A stretch of 64,000 bases of DNA from Phycisphaeraceae bacterium (GTDB taxonomy: Bacteria > Planctomycetota > Phycisphaerae > Phycisphaerales > UBA1924): positions 1,304,001-1,368,000 of the forward strand of contig JAHBXF010000002.1 of the NCBI GenBank assembly GCA_019636615.1. Reading direction: 5' to 3'. The position numbers and the translations under genes were made by a program. How positions within the stretch are numbered: the first letter of the stretch is position 1; every line of letters starts with the position of its first letter. The notes below the pieces were generated by a model. That model saw nothing but the letters and a program-made list of their open reading frames with translations, did not search any database and was not told the DNA's origin. Of this stretch, positions 26,301 through 34,765 are shown in pieces.

Positions 26301-28757
26301 GGTGTGCGTGATGTCCATCCGCACGTTGACATCGAGGATCTGGCGGGCGTCGGTGACGGTGATGAACGACGTGGTGATGCCCTGCGTCTGCGCGGGGTCA
26401 ACGGGGATGCGGCGCGGCAGGTTCGGGTCGGTCGCCTGGTACGTGACCACGTTGTCTTCGACGAGTTTCACGCCGAGTTTGAGGTTGTACGTGCCAAGAG
26501 ACTGCGAACTGCCGCTGGCGACCCGGGTGGGGTCGTAGGAGGGGTTGCCGAAGCCCGAAACGCCGATGTAATAGGTGCCGCCCGTCCGCACGAAGAAGTC
26601 GATGAGCGAGTCAGACCCGAAGTACTGATCGTTGATGGCGATCTGCTGGCCCTGCGCGTTGAAGAGACGCAGCACCGTGTCGAGCGTGGAGGGCACGCTC
26701 AGACGCTGGGCGATGGTCTCGACGGTGATCAGGCCGCCGCGGGGCATGTCGATGCGGTACAGATCGACATCAAGATTGCCCGCCAGGCCGTTGCCCAGCG
26801 TGACACCCACGAAGTTCGCCTCGCCGCTGCTGTTGAAGACCACCGGGGTCGCCTGCGCCAGCGTGTCGTTGGGCTCGAAGTTCCCGCTGATCGTTGTGAT
26901 GGTGAAGTCGTACACCTCGTCGCGGCCGGTGACGTTGTTGCCGTTGAGCAGGCGGCCGTCGAGGTCTCTGAACGTCGCCGCAACGAGCGTGAGGCGGTAG
27001 GTATCAACCGGCAACCGCCCGCCCGAGAAGGCGGAGAGGTTGAGCGAAATCACGACGCGCCGGGGGTCCGACGGGCTGACGGCCACGGCCGAGATCGGGA
27101 TGATCACGTCGTTGCCGTTGCCGAAGATGTCGTCTGGCCCCGAGCCGCGCAGCGTCACGCCCGCGGCGCTGAGCGATGCGGGGTCGATGTCTTTGCTGAA
27201 ACTCACGGTGACGTTGGTGTAGGGCTGGCCCGTGGAGGGGTTGACCTGACCCGAGATCGGGCCCGGATCGACCGAACGCACCACCGGCCCGCTCACGCCG
27301 ATGATGTCGAGCGTGCGGCCGACGTTGATGCGTCCGCCGGAGCGCACGCGGTCTTGCAGCGAGGGCAACTGATCGCTGCCGTTGATCAGGGCCTCGCGGA
27401 TTTCAACCGCCGAGGCGTTGGGCTTGATCGTCTTGATGAGCGCCACAACGCCCGCGACGATGGGCGAGGCGAAACTAGTGCCGTCGTTGTACTGATACCC
27501 GCCGTCGTTGCTCGCCATCAGAATCTGCACGCCCGGCGCCGCGACGTCCACCGTCTGCACGCCGAAGTTGCTGAACCCGGCCAGCGCGTCGTTGTTGTCC
27601 GTGGCCGCCACCGAGATGATGCCCGGCAGGGCGAAACTCGCCGGGTACGCGGCGAAGTTCGAGTCGTTGTCGAGCGAACTGTTGCCCGCCGCGGCGATGA
27701 AGATGCCGCCCGTGTCGAGGAAGCGGCGGATGGCGGCCTCTTCGGCCACGAGGTCGGGGCGCTGGTCCTGGTTGGTGTAGTAGTCGCCGGCGATGCCGCC
27801 GTAACTGTTGTTGGTGGCGACAAGGTTGACGCCGCGCTCGCGCATCATGGTGGCATAGTCGTGCGCCGCGATGATGGCCCGCCCGGTCAGACGCCCGAAG
27901 CGGTCGGCGATCTTGAGGGCCATCAGGCTCACGTTCCACGCCACGCCCGTCACGCCGATGCCGTTGTTGCCCACAGCGCCCACGACGCTGGCGACCTGCG
28001 TGCCGTGGCCGACGACGGGGTCGTCGGGGTCCGCGTCAAAGTCGCCGAAGTCGAAGCCGTAGATGTCGTCAACGTACCCGTTGCCGTCGTCGTCAACGCC
28101 GTTGCCGGCGATCTCGCCGGGGTTGATCCACATGTTCGCGGCGAGGTCCGGGTGCCGGTAGTTGATGCCCGAGTCGATGATGCCGATGACCACCTCGCGC
28201 GAACCGATCGTGACATCCCACGCGCCGACCACGTTGATATCCGCGCCCGCACGACCCGGCACGCCGAAGTTCGCGGGGATGAGCTGCCCGACGTTGCGCA
28301 GCGAGTATTGCTCTGTGAACCGCGGATCGTTGGGGATGCGGCTCGGCTCGTAGAGCCGATCCGGCTCGACCCAGCGCACCATCGGCATGTCCGCGACGAC
28401 CGCCCTCACGGCCTCGGGCGAAACCTCGCCCACGCCCTCGAACCAGCCGAAACCGCCGCGACCGATCGAGCCCGCGGCCGTCGGTGTCACACCCAGGCGA
28501 GTCGCGACCTCTCGCGCGAGCAGTTCGGCCTGCTGACCGCCGACATAGTCGTCGTAGGTCACGATGTACGAGCCGGTCTTCACGGCCAGTTGCGTGCCAT
28601 CCCAGTCGATCCACGAGCCGCCGATCGGCAACTCTGCGGAGAGCAACTGGCGCGGCTCGAGCCCTTCGAAACCTGTCGGCGCGCTGGTCGCTTGCCCACG
28701 CACGCGGTTCAGAAACGTCCGAGCCTTTGAGGTCCATCCATCCAGGCGCTGTGGCAT
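23307..28757 (-). CDS. Giant secreted subtilisin-like (S8) protease with LEPR-XLL-type N terminus
   Basis: An 1816-residue exported protein. It begins with GFEGLEPRQLLSAE (about residues 30-43), the LEPR-XLL motif typical of planctomycete surface proteins, and has no ordinary signal peptide. The S8 domain carries Asp in IIDSGINYRHPD (about 193), His in VVGHGTQVA (about 249) and Ser in GTSFASPIVAG (about 426). Between Asp and His is a calcium-type loop (NGVDDDGNGYVDD). Downstream come an SbsA-like Ig module (VTVSFSKDIDP), two or more pre-peptidase-type repeats (YYIGVSGFGNPSYDP, YYLAVSESNN), a proprotein-convertase P-like domain (ITHTYTGDLRISLIAP) and long beta-rich repeats. ATG 28757 has GGAG nine bases before it. 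Probably digests extracellular protein or matures surface proteins. Confidence 0.9.
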   Translation of the reverse strand: MPQRLDGWTSKARTFLNRVRGQATSAPTGFEGLEPRQLLSAELPIGGSWIDWDGTQLAVKTGSYIVTYDDYVGGQQAELLAREVATRLGVTPTAAGSIGRGGFGWFEGVGEVSPEAVRAVVADMPMVRWVEPDRLYEPSRIPNDPRFTEQYSLRNVGQLIPANFGVPGRAGADINVVGAWDVTIGSREVVIGIIDSGINYRHPDLAANMWINPGEIAGNGVDDDGNGYVDDIYGFDFGDFDADPDDPVVGHGTQVASVVGAVGNNGIGVTGVAWNVSLMALKIADRFGRLTGRAIIAAHDYATMMRERGVNLVATNNSYGGIAGDYYTNQDQRPDLVAEEAAIRRFLDTGGIFIAAAGNSSLDNDSNFAAYPASFALPGIISVAATDNNDALAGFSNFGVQTVDVAAPGVQILMASNDGGYQYNDGTSFASPIVAGVVALIKTIKPNASAVEIREALINGSDQLPSLQDRVRSGGRINVGRTLDIIGVSGPVVRSVDPGPISGQVNPSTGQPYTNVTVSFSKDIDPASLSAAGVTLRGSGPDDIFGNGNDVIIPISAVAVSPSDPRRVVISLNLSAFSGGRLPVDTYRLTLVAATFRDLDGRLLNGNNVTGRDEVYDFTITTISGNFEPNDTLAQATPVVFNSSGEANFVGVTLGNGLAGNLDVDLYRIDMPRGGLITVETIAQRLSVPSTLDTVLRLFNAQGQQIAINDQYFGSDSLIDFFVRTGGTYYIGVSGFGNPSYDPTRVASGSSQSLGTYNLKLGVKLVEDNVVTYQATDPNLPRRIPVDPAQTQGITTSFITVTDARQILDVNVRMDITHTYTGDLRISLIAPNNREVLLFNRRGGSGDNLQNTLFDDEAGASIANAFAPFNGNFRPEESLGNFDGLSGAGVWTLRIADLAGLNAGTLNSWSLQFTFQNDIFGPFESNDTLVTASNLAGVNGSGSAQITAFIGDGGFGDFDRDFFRFVADSGSTLTAIVTPTASGGGASLLNTAMRLFDDQGNQLLVVNPANTNISRLENFVFANAGVYYLAVSESNNVEYNPFVVGDSTSNPSLTTGGYTLTITLAAGVSDAQVVLAGNNLDVGVSPSGLFGAGAGQNATALAFNGIEFLPGQRRFLGATVGGTSFTNGTGPTGAPFSLTNMSDSYNQRVVTEATFRGLRMERSFSYGIDDNFIAVDLVLTNTTQSVLTGVFWAEGFNPDPGVSLGENSQATFNDITSGGKLATARYVNNQFGQGITVALGVPQAETRAKLNVLTPSTNVRDAQTLHGQGVNDPNGSSGDGQLALSYDFGNVAAGATVSVRYFIFFGLTPADVTTAYTQLNDGTGQGHLTVNRASPASETLQTGTETPVEVPTVPYRVYYPEGFYGDNIFTFLPISNPNKQEAKVYVIARYEQGTRDQLVGELTIPGLARSGLTLVTPELFQNGTALAGRVNPGGGVPAYALEIRSDLPVSAMFSHYDLNLAGGATAAIGEAFTTRVSTQWSFGTVSKGSGASDFLTFYNPNDQVEKVIINFFPVGGGAPIVYEFNSVTLEGEVLDGLDAYRRGGVSINDIPSLAPGDYGVTVQSQIPIVAALSRFDSAARTADGQVGNVGLGATRAVIPEGQFGLNADAEVIGVLNPGQQQAEITFSFIFANGSAYRTLLVVDARSHGTLDVSTLPNFPRNQPYGLTYESTQPVSLSSSSSAFNDGFSTATADRGFTVWGFGEGFRPGDVDTFHPGVVEYLRLYNPSTSSTVVEITISYDGVSGSESFRRTLPAARISQFNIDDFITGTRRTNSSWFSITVKAPSPIVAYMGHYDRSFPGGFGTLGTPLGQSSPIT

Positions 28758-29116
28758 AACGCAACTCTCCAAGCCGCGGCGTTCCACGCCCGCGGCATCA
28801 CGCGTGAGCCCCCGACAATCCCGCCGCGCGGCACGTGCACCGTGCCCCCGCGCCGTCGGCAGGCCATACGAAACCCTATGTCAGTCCGTTGCAGACCGGC
28901 ACGCTCTTCCCGGAAGACTTGCCCCCGGTTTGAGGCGGGCCGATGATATCACCCCGACAAACGCCTTCTTGTCCCCTTTTTCAGATACTTGAAGGCCGCC
29001 TATCTCTTTCAAAATCCATCTGGGGCCAAACAATCGCCCACCCCGTCTCCCCCGCGCTCCCTCCACGCGCTCTCCCACGCTCCGGCGTCGGGCGCCTCCC
29101 ATCAGGTCGCCAGCCA
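28758..29116. other. Leader and promoter region of the giant subtilase gene
   Basis: About 360 bp between the waaA stop and the subtilase start, both genes on the minus strand. I see no gene. The GC-rich 200 nt nearest the start contain several short inverted repeats, so a folded leader is possible, but I cannot assign it to a known riboswitch class. Confidence 0.4.
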
Positions 29117-30331
29117 TCATTCCGGCACCCCCGCCAATGCCAAAAGCATTCCCGCGTGGCGCTCGCTCGCCCCTTGCTGCGCCATGATGCACTCCGCCGC
29201 GGCGTGTGCCATGCTTTCCCGTGCGCCCTTGTCGTTGATCAGGCAGGCTAAAGCCCCCGCGAGTTCGCCCCGGGAGACCTGTTTGAGGCCCCCAGACTGA
29301 GTCAGCACACGAACGATCTCGGCGAAGTCGTCGACCGATGGTCCTATAAGAGTTGCCTTGCCGAGTGCTACAGGCTCGATCGGGTCGGACCCGTACAAAC
29401 TGCCGAAACTGCGTCCCATAACTACGACCGTCGCCAGCGAGTAGGCCTTCCGTAGTTCGCCGATGGTGTCGAGTAAGTAGTATGGCCCGGCCCCTGGCCG
29501 TTTGGCCGATCGCCGAACGCACCCGGGCATCGCCGCCGCGGCCTCGTCGAAGCGGTCGGGCTTGCGCGGGGCGCAGAGCAACTGCGCGCCGGCGGGCAAC
29601 GCCCCGACCAGCAATGCTTCTTCGCCCGGCCCGGTGCTGCCGGCCACCACGAGCGGGCGGGAGAGATCGATGCCCATGTCGGCGGCGAGTTCGAGCGCTC
29701 CTTCAACCTCGTGCTCAATGCGCGCGGCGTCCCACTTCATCGAGCCGGTGATCCGGCATCGATCCTTGGGCACACCGAGTTCTCTGAAGCGCGCCGCGTA
29801 GGTCTCGTCCTGCACGCCGACGAGGGCGAGTTCTCGCAGCACGCCGCCGAAGAACCCGCGGATGCGCCGATAGCCGCGCAGCGAACGCTCGCTGAGCCGC
29901 CCGTTGATGATCGCCACCGGTGTGCCCTGCGCGGCACATGCCCGCACGAAGTTGGGCCACACCTCGAGTTCCACCAGGCCCACGGCGCTGGGTTGAACCG
30001 TGCGCAGAAACCGCCTCACGGCCCACGAGAAATCCAGAGGGAACCTCACGACGGGGCACGTGCCGTGAAAGAGCGCTCTGGCGCGTGCCAGCCCGGTGTC
30101 TGTCGTGACACTGACCACAACCTCGGCCCGTGTCGTGAGCAGGGGCACAAGCCGGCGCAGCGCGTTGACCTCGCCCACAGAGACGGCGTGCAGAAGGATT
30201 CGTTTGCCGGCGGCCGCCGGCAAAGGTTCGATGTGGCCGAATCTCGCCCGCCACCCTTCGCGACGTTTGAAGGCCCACCACGGCGCGGTGACTGCCGCGA
30301 CGGGGATGTAGAGCAGATCCAGAGCGTTCAT
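29117..30331 (-). CDS. waaA: 3-deoxy-D-manno-octulosonic acid (Kdo) transferase
   Basis: Transfers Kdo from CMP-Kdo to lipid A precursor at the inner face of the cytoplasmic membrane. The 404-residue product matches WaaA/KdtA in length and motifs: LLHAVSVGEVNA near residue 47 (usually HAxSxGE), RFPLDFSWAVRRFL, VELEVWPNF, NGRLSERS and the C-terminal donor site MGRSFGSLYGSDPIEPVALGK. It lies just downstream of tRNA-Val. Together with kdsA it implies a Kdo-containing outer membrane. Confidence 0.92.
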   Translation of the reverse strand: MNALDLLYIPVAAVTAPWWAFKRREGWRARFGHIEPLPAAAGKRILLHAVSVGEVNALRRLVPLLTTRAEVVVSVTTDTGLARARALFHGTCPVVRFPLDFSWAVRRFLRTVQPSAVGLVELEVWPNFVRACAAQGTPVAIINGRLSERSLRGYRRIRGFFGGVLRELALVGVQDETYAARFRELGVPKDRCRITGSMKWDAARIEHEVEGALELAADMGIDLSRPLVVAGSTGPGEEALLVGALPAGAQLLCAPRKPDRFDEAAAAMPGCVRRSAKRPGAGPYYLLDTIGELRKAYSLATVVVMGRSFGSLYGSDPIEPVALGKATLIGPSVDDFAEIVRVLTQSGGLKQVSRGELAGALACLINDKGARESMAHAAAECIMAQQGASERHAGMLLALAGVPE

Positions 30332-30384
30332 GCACGTCCGTCGGCGGCGGTGTTGGAGTGGAGCGGCCCTGATTGGCCTGAAAA

Positions 30385-30457
30385 TGGGCAGGCGGGGATT
30401 CGAACCCCGAACCTATCGCGTGTAAAGCGAACGCTCTAGCCATTGAGCTACCCGCCC
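30385..30457 (-). tRNA. tRNA-Val (anticodon TAC)
   Basis: The 73-nt cloverleaf on the minus strand has acceptor GGGCGGG/CCTGCCC with discriminator A. The anticodon stem TTCGC/GCGAT closes loop TTTACAC, giving anticodon TAC. The T arm is CGGGG-TTCGAAT-CCCCG. A TACATT hexamer about 14 nt upstream may be its -10. Confidence 0.95.
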
Positions 30458-30501
30458 TGTTGGAACGCGTAAATGTACGCGCGCCGAGGGTCGCGGCGCC
30501 T

Positions 30502-31800
30502 TCAGGAGGCGTGCGTCCACTTCAGGCACGCCGTGCCCACCACGAAGCCCACCAGGCCGAACGCGCCCAGCACCCCGAGGGCGAGCCCCATTTCTGCCCA
30601 TGAGTGCCCGCGCCAGACCGCCCCCTCGATGGCGAGGGTGGCCCATGTGAACGGGCTGATCTTGCTGGCCGTCTGCATGAACTGCGGCAGAAAGAACAAC
30701 GGCACCGTGCCCCCGCCGATCATCGCGAGCACCAGCACGACCGCCCGCCCCATGCCAGCGCCGGCCCCTTCAGACTTCGACAACCCGGCCAGGAGCATCA
30801 TCACGCCGGTGAACCCCGCGCTGGCCGCGCCGAAGGCCGCGCCGAGTTTCATCGGGCTGTCGACACGCACCCCGAAAACCAGAACCCCCATCGCGAGGAG
30901 CAGAATCTGCACGGCCATGCACGCCGCGAAGCAGGAGATGGCTTTGCCCGCGAGGATGTGCGCTTTGGTGATGGGCGCCACGCTCAGCCGCAGGAGTGTG
31001 CCCCGGGAACGCTCAAAGGCCATCGAGAGGCCAAAGGCCGTGACACACCCCATCAGCCCCCACACCACACCCTGCGTGAAGGAAATTTCGTAACTGCTCC
31101 GCGGGCGCACGGATTCGTCCTTGAGTTCCCGCACCACCACGTCGACCGGGCGCCAGTCGGCGAGCCCGCCCCCGCCGGCCGGGTCGCCGTCATTGCCCGC
31201 GGGGGCGTTCGCCCGGCGGGCCACGTTGGCGATCGAGTCGAACATCATCGACATCAACCCCTTGGTCACCGGGTCGGTCTGCTCGCTGGCGAGGACGCGC
31301 TCTTTGGCGCCCCCCACCGCGGCGAGCATGCTGTCGGTATCGCCCATCACCCGCCCGAACTGCCGGAACCCCAGTTCGTTCATCTTGCCGGTGAGCAACC
31401 CCGCCGCCGCGCGTCGGCTGGGGTCAACCACCATCTCGATGCGCATCGATCCGCCGGTGAGGATCGTGGCGACAGCGGCGGTGAACCCGTCCGGGATCAC
31501 GATGCACGCGGTGGCCTTGCCGCGCCGGACCATCGCCTCGCCCTCGGCGCGGTCCTGCATCAAGGTCACGGTGAGCGCGCTGTCGGCCTGCATGTCGGCG
31601 ATGAGCCTGGCGGCGCCGTCGCCGGAGTCTTGATCAACAACGACCACGGCGATTCCGCTGCCGCCGCCCCCTGCGCCGCCGAAGATCACGCCGAAGAAAA
31701 TGGCGAGCAGCAGCGGGAATCCGAACGTGAAGAAGGCGTTGGCGCGGTCGCGCAGCAACTGCCTGAGGTCTTTGACGGCCAGAGCGAGAATTGCGTGCAT
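30502..31800 (-). CDS. ABC-2 type transporter permease
   Basis: Membrane subunit of an ABC exporter, 432 residues. One helix near the N terminus (FFTFGFPLLLAIFFGVIFGG) follows the cytoplasmic elbow ALAVKDLRQLLRDRANAF. A long extracytoplasmic loop of about 180 residues (VVVDQDSGDGAARLI) comes next, then about five helices at the C terminus, the ABC2_membrane_3 layout. Its ATG overlaps the stop of the ATPase gene (TGATG), so the two are coupled. Substrate unknown; this subfamily includes drug and antibiotic exporters. Confidence 0.88.
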   Translation of the reverse strand: MHAILALAVKDLRQLLRDRANAFFTFGFPLLLAIFFGVIFGGAGGGGSGIAVVVVDQDSGDGAARLIADMQADSALTVTLMQDRAEGEAMVRRGKATACIVIPDGFTAAVATILTGGSMRIEMVVDPSRRAAAGLLTGKMNELGFRQFGRVMGDTDSMLAAVGGAKERVLASEQTDPVTKGLMSMMFDSIANVARRANAPAGNDGDPAGGGGLADWRPVDVVVRELKDESVRPRSSYEISFTQGVVWGLMGCVTAFGLSMAFERSRGTLLRLSVAPITKAHILAGKAISCFAACMAVQILLLAMGVLVFGVRVDSPMKLGAAFGAASAGFTGVMMLLAGLSKSEGAGAGMGRAVVLVLAMIGGGTVPLFFLPQFMQTASKISPFTWATLAIEGAVWRGHSWAEMGLALGVLGAFGLVGFVVGTACLKWTHAS

Positions 31801-32645
31801 CAGTCCCTCAGGCTCCTCCCCGTCAACGACAGGAACACAGATTCAAGGTCGGGCCGGTCGATGCGCAGCCCGAGCACCCCACCTTCACCGGCGGCCCGCG
31901 TGATGACGTGCAGCGGTTCATCCGTCTCGGTTCGCTCTTCGCCCTGGGCCCTGACCACGGTGACAACGCTCTTGCCCCCATGGCCGGCGACGAGTTGCGG
32001 CACGGTGCCGATGGCGAGGATCCTGCCGTGGTCCATGATGGCCACGCGGTCGCACAGCCTCGACGCCTCTTCCATGTAATGGGTGGTGTAGACGATGGTG
32101 ATCCCCTGCTGGGCGAGCGTCCGCACCAGGTCGAGGATGTTGTTGCGTGACTGCGGGTCTACACCCGCCGTCGGTTCATCGAGCAGCAGCATCGGCGGCC
32201 TGTGCACCAGCGCCGCGGCCAGGTTCAACCGACGCTTCATGCCACCCGAGTAGCCCTGCACCCGGTCATTGGCGCGCGGCGTCAGCCCCACGATGTCGAG
32301 CACGGCCCCGACGCGCGCCTTGAGTTCTCGCCCGCGCAGCCCGTAGAGACGGCCGAAGAACTCGATGTTCTCCCAGCCGCTCAGGTCGTCGTACACCGCC
32401 AGGGCCTGGGGCGCCACGCCCAGCGAGGCCCGCACGCGCGGTTCGGTTGGCGGCCCCACACCGTCGAGGGTGACACGCCCCGAATCCGGCGCGATCACGC
32501 CCACGCACATCCCGATCGTGGTCGATTTTCCTGCGCCGTTGGGCCCGAGCAACCCAAAGACTTCGGCACGCGATACCTCGAGCGACAGCCCATCCACGGC
32601 CGTCACCGCACCGAATCTTTTGACCAGTGAATCGAGTTTCAGCAT
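31800..32645 (-). CDS. ABC transporter ATP-binding protein
   Basis: ATPase subunit of the exporter encoded immediately downstream. The 281-residue product has Walker A GPNGAGKSTT, Q-loop LGVAPQALAVY, ABC signature YSGGMKRRLNLAAAL, Walker B PMLLLDEPTAGVDP and the H-loop VYTTHYMEEA. This is the daunorubicin-resistance (DrrA) type of ATPase. No Shine-Dalgarno precedes the ATG; a TATGAT hexamer lies nine bases upstream, suggesting an almost leaderless transcript. Confidence 0.94.
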   Translation of the reverse strand: MLKLDSLVKRFGAVTAVDGLSLEVSRAEVFGLLGPNGAGKSTTIGMCVGVIAPDSGRVTLDGVGPPTEPRVRASLGVAPQALAVYDDLSGWENIEFFGRLYGLRGRELKARVGAVLDIVGLTPRANDRVQGYSGGMKRRLNLAAALVHRPPMLLLDEPTAGVDPQSRNNILDLVRTLAQQGITIVYTTHYMEEASRLCDRVAIMDHGRILAIGTVPQLVAGHGGKSVVTVVRAQGEERTETDEPLHVITRAAGEGGVLGLRIDRPDLESVFLSLTGRSLRD

Positions 32646-32654
32646 GCGCGCGGC

Positions 32655-32660
32655 ATCATA
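32655..32660 (-). promoter_or_regulatory. Candidate -10, near-leaderless ABC ATPase mRNA
   Basis: TATGAT on the minus strand is 9 nt before the ATG, with no Shine-Dalgarno. Confidence 0.45.
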
Positions 32661-32753
32661 GCCGCTGGCCCCGGGCCCGCATCATGCAACCACATCAACC
32701 ACCCTCGCCGGCCCGCCACCACAGCAGGGCTTGAGCGTTCTACATCGCACCCA

Positions 32754-34265
32754 TCAGCAGGCCGACGCCGCCTTCACCACCTGCTTGGCGAGCCTCTCGG
32801 CCATATCGCGCAGGCTCAACCCTGCGAAGTCCGGCGCGAGCGTGCTCTCGATGGTGTCGCCTTTGGCCATTTGCTTCTCGATGCGCTGGAAGGCCGTCAC
32901 CACCGTGGAGTGGTTCCCTCGCCCCATGGCCCGCGCGATCTCGGGGAAACTCAGGGTTGTCAGCGTGCGGCACAGATACGCCGCCATCGACCTGGCCATC
33001 ACCACGCGCGGGTGCCTGCCTTTGCCCTTGAGGTCTGAGACTTCAACCTGCATGGCACGCGAGGTTTCGGCGATGATCACGTCCGCGCCGATCGGGCGGC
33101 GAGCCTTCATGCCTGCGCCCTCCTCGGGTTCTGAGCCCGAGAGCCCCAGCGCGCGCCGGACGAGCACCACACCAACACCCGAGCCCTCGCCCGAAAGTTC
33201 CGGCAGCATCCTGTGCACGGCGTCGATCTGGTTGAGCAGCCCCTCGATCTCGCGCACCGAACCGCCAAAGCCACCCAGCGTGCCCACGGCGCGTTCGGTT
33301 CTGTCAACGATGAGCCTGGCCGCGCCCTCTTCGAGCACCATGCCGCGCCTGCCCGAAAGGTGCTTGACGAGGCGTTCGCGCAGTTCGCGGTCCGGCGGTT
33401 CGATCTTGACCACCACGCCCGCAAGCCAGCGTGAGATCAGTCGTTCGCTCAGCCGCTCGATCTGGCGCGGGTGATCGTCCGAGGCCACAATCACGCGGCC
33501 GCCGTCGAGCCCCGCGGCGTCGAGCGTGTGCATGAGTTCGCTCTGGGTGGCGTCTTTGCCGGCGAAGAAGTGAACATCGTCGAGGCAGAGCAGGTCGAGC
33601 CGGCGATAGGCCTTGCGGAACCCGTCTACCCGGTTGGCCTTGATGGCCATGACAAACTCGTTGGTGAACGCCTCGGCCGTGGTGTACCGCACGTTCGCGC
33701 CCGGGTTCAACTCGAGGAAGCGGGCCACGGTGGCCTGCAGAAGGTGCGTCTTGCCCATGCCGCAGGGGGCGTGGATGAAGAGCGGGGTGGCGGGGCCTTC
33801 ACCCTCGGCCAGCCTCGTGGCCGCGGCGTGCGCCATCCTGTTTGATTTGCCCACCAGGAAGTTGGCGAATGTGTACCGTGACTGCGCCGGCGCGCTGCGC
33901 ACGGGCTTGGCCGCGGGGCGCGGCGAACGCTCATCGCCCGCGGCGGTCCTGGGCGCGGCGCGGCTGGCCGACTCGCCCCTTGCGAACGAATCGCGATCGA
34001 CTCTGAAGGAAACCTCAAGGCCGTCTGGGCGGCCCACGACCTCACCGGCGGCGCGCCGAAGGTCTTTGCCGAACCGCTGGTTGAGCATCTGAGCCATCAT
34101 GCCCGAGGTCACCGTGACCTCAAGGCATTCGGCACCCAGACGCATGCGAGTCTGGCCGTCGAAATATCGTTCCACCGATCCCGGGCCGATGTTCTCGGCG
34201 AGTTTTCTGCGAAGGCTATGGACGAGGTCCACCCCGGCACTTTGAGAGTTTCGGTCTTTCACCAC
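32754..34265 (-). CDS. dnaA: Chromosomal replication initiator DnaA
   Basis: Binds DnaA boxes at oriC and melts the origin. The 503-residue protein has an N-terminal domain (LVHSLRRKLAENIGPGSVERYF), the AAA+ core with Walker A CGMGKTHLLQA (about residue 170) and Walker B LLCLDDVHFFAG. The C-terminal domain IV has the signature MGRGNHSTVVTAFQRIE. The start is the first of two tandem GTG codons at 34265, set by AAGGA seven bases upstream; longer frames are leader. dnaN and recF are not adjacent. A DnaA-box cluster lies 450 bp upstream. Confidence 0.95.
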   Translation of the reverse strand: MVKDRNSQSAGVDLVHSLRRKLAENIGPGSVERYFDGQTRMRLGAECLEVTVTSGMMAQMLNQRFGKDLRRAAGEVVGRPDGLEVSFRVDRDSFARGESASRAAPRTAAGDERSPRPAAKPVRSAPAQSRYTFANFLVGKSNRMAHAAATRLAEGEGPATPLFIHAPCGMGKTHLLQATVARFLELNPGANVRYTTAEAFTNEFVMAIKANRVDGFRKAYRRLDLLCLDDVHFFAGKDATQSELMHTLDAAGLDGGRVIVASDDHPRQIERLSERLISRWLAGVVVKIEPPDRELRERLVKHLSGRRGMVLEEGAARLIVDRTERAVGTLGGFGGSVREIEGLLNQIDAVHRMLPELSGEGSGVGVVLVRRALGLSGSEPEEGAGMKARRPIGADVIIAETSRAMQVEVSDLKGKGRHPRVVMARSMAAYLCRTLTTLSFPEIARAMGRGNHSTVVTAFQRIEKQMAKGDTIESTLAPDFAGLSLRDMAERLAKQVVKAASAC

Positions 34266-34272
34266 GAAGGCG

Positions 34273-34277
34273 TCCTT
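34273..34277 (-). promoter_or_regulatory. Ribosome binding site setting the dnaA GTG start
   Basis: AAGGA on the minus strand lies seven bases before GTG 34265, ruling against the longer open frame from 34460. Confidence 0.7.
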
Positions 34278-34736
34278 GGTCTGTAGAGTCCGCCCCGGAC
34301 ACAGCCGGGGAAGAATCCCCGTTGCCGGCCGCGCCGCCCACGATCGAAGCCGATCAGAGCGCCACGGCGCACGCGTCTGCGTCCGCTGATATCTGTACAG
34401 AGTCCTTCTCCACCGGGCGCGCTCGATGGGCGTGCGTGCACGTGCTGCACGTTCGCCCAAGCTTTGCTGTCACGGTTCCTTTACCCCACGAACCCCGCGC
34501 ACATCTGCCGGGGCCGATCCCGTGCTTCACCCGTCGGCCGAATCCATGACCGAACACCGATCCACCAGCGTTGCCGGCCGTGACTCGCACGCCCGACCAC
34601 GCCGACAAAGATAAGGCAATCGGCCGAATCCTGCAAGAGTCTTTCCCGCACAGCAACTCTGCACACACCCCGCCGGGTCCGTGATTTCAGAGACTTGCGC
34701 GGGGTAAAAAAAAGTTGTCCACGCGCCGGGCCGCGG

Positions 34737-34745
34737 TGTGGATAA
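34737..34745 (-). promoter_or_regulatory. Consensus DnaA box
   Basis: Exact TTATCCACA on the minus strand, flanked by two imperfect boxes. Confidence 0.75.
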
Positions 34746-34765
34746 ACCTTGTGCAAAACTCACGT

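Larger units (their letters stand above)
34266..34765. other. Candidate chromosomal origin region (oriC) upstream of dnaA
   Basis: A gene-free 500 bp between the GNAT stop and the dnaA start. Three DnaA-box-like 9-mers cluster in 43 bp: TTGTCCACG at 34715-34723, the perfect box TGTGGATAA (reverse TTATCCACA) at 34737-34745, and TTGTGCAAA at 34749-34757. An A8 run at 34706-34713 borders the first. Location beside dnaA is the usual place for an origin. No long AT-rich unwinding element is obvious, so part of the activity could be dnaA autoregulation instead. Confidence 0.55.

Noticed and set aside
26304..28730. 808-codon open frame antisense to the subtilase
   Set aside because: Val/Asp/Arg-rich composition mirrors the real gene; no recognisable domain.
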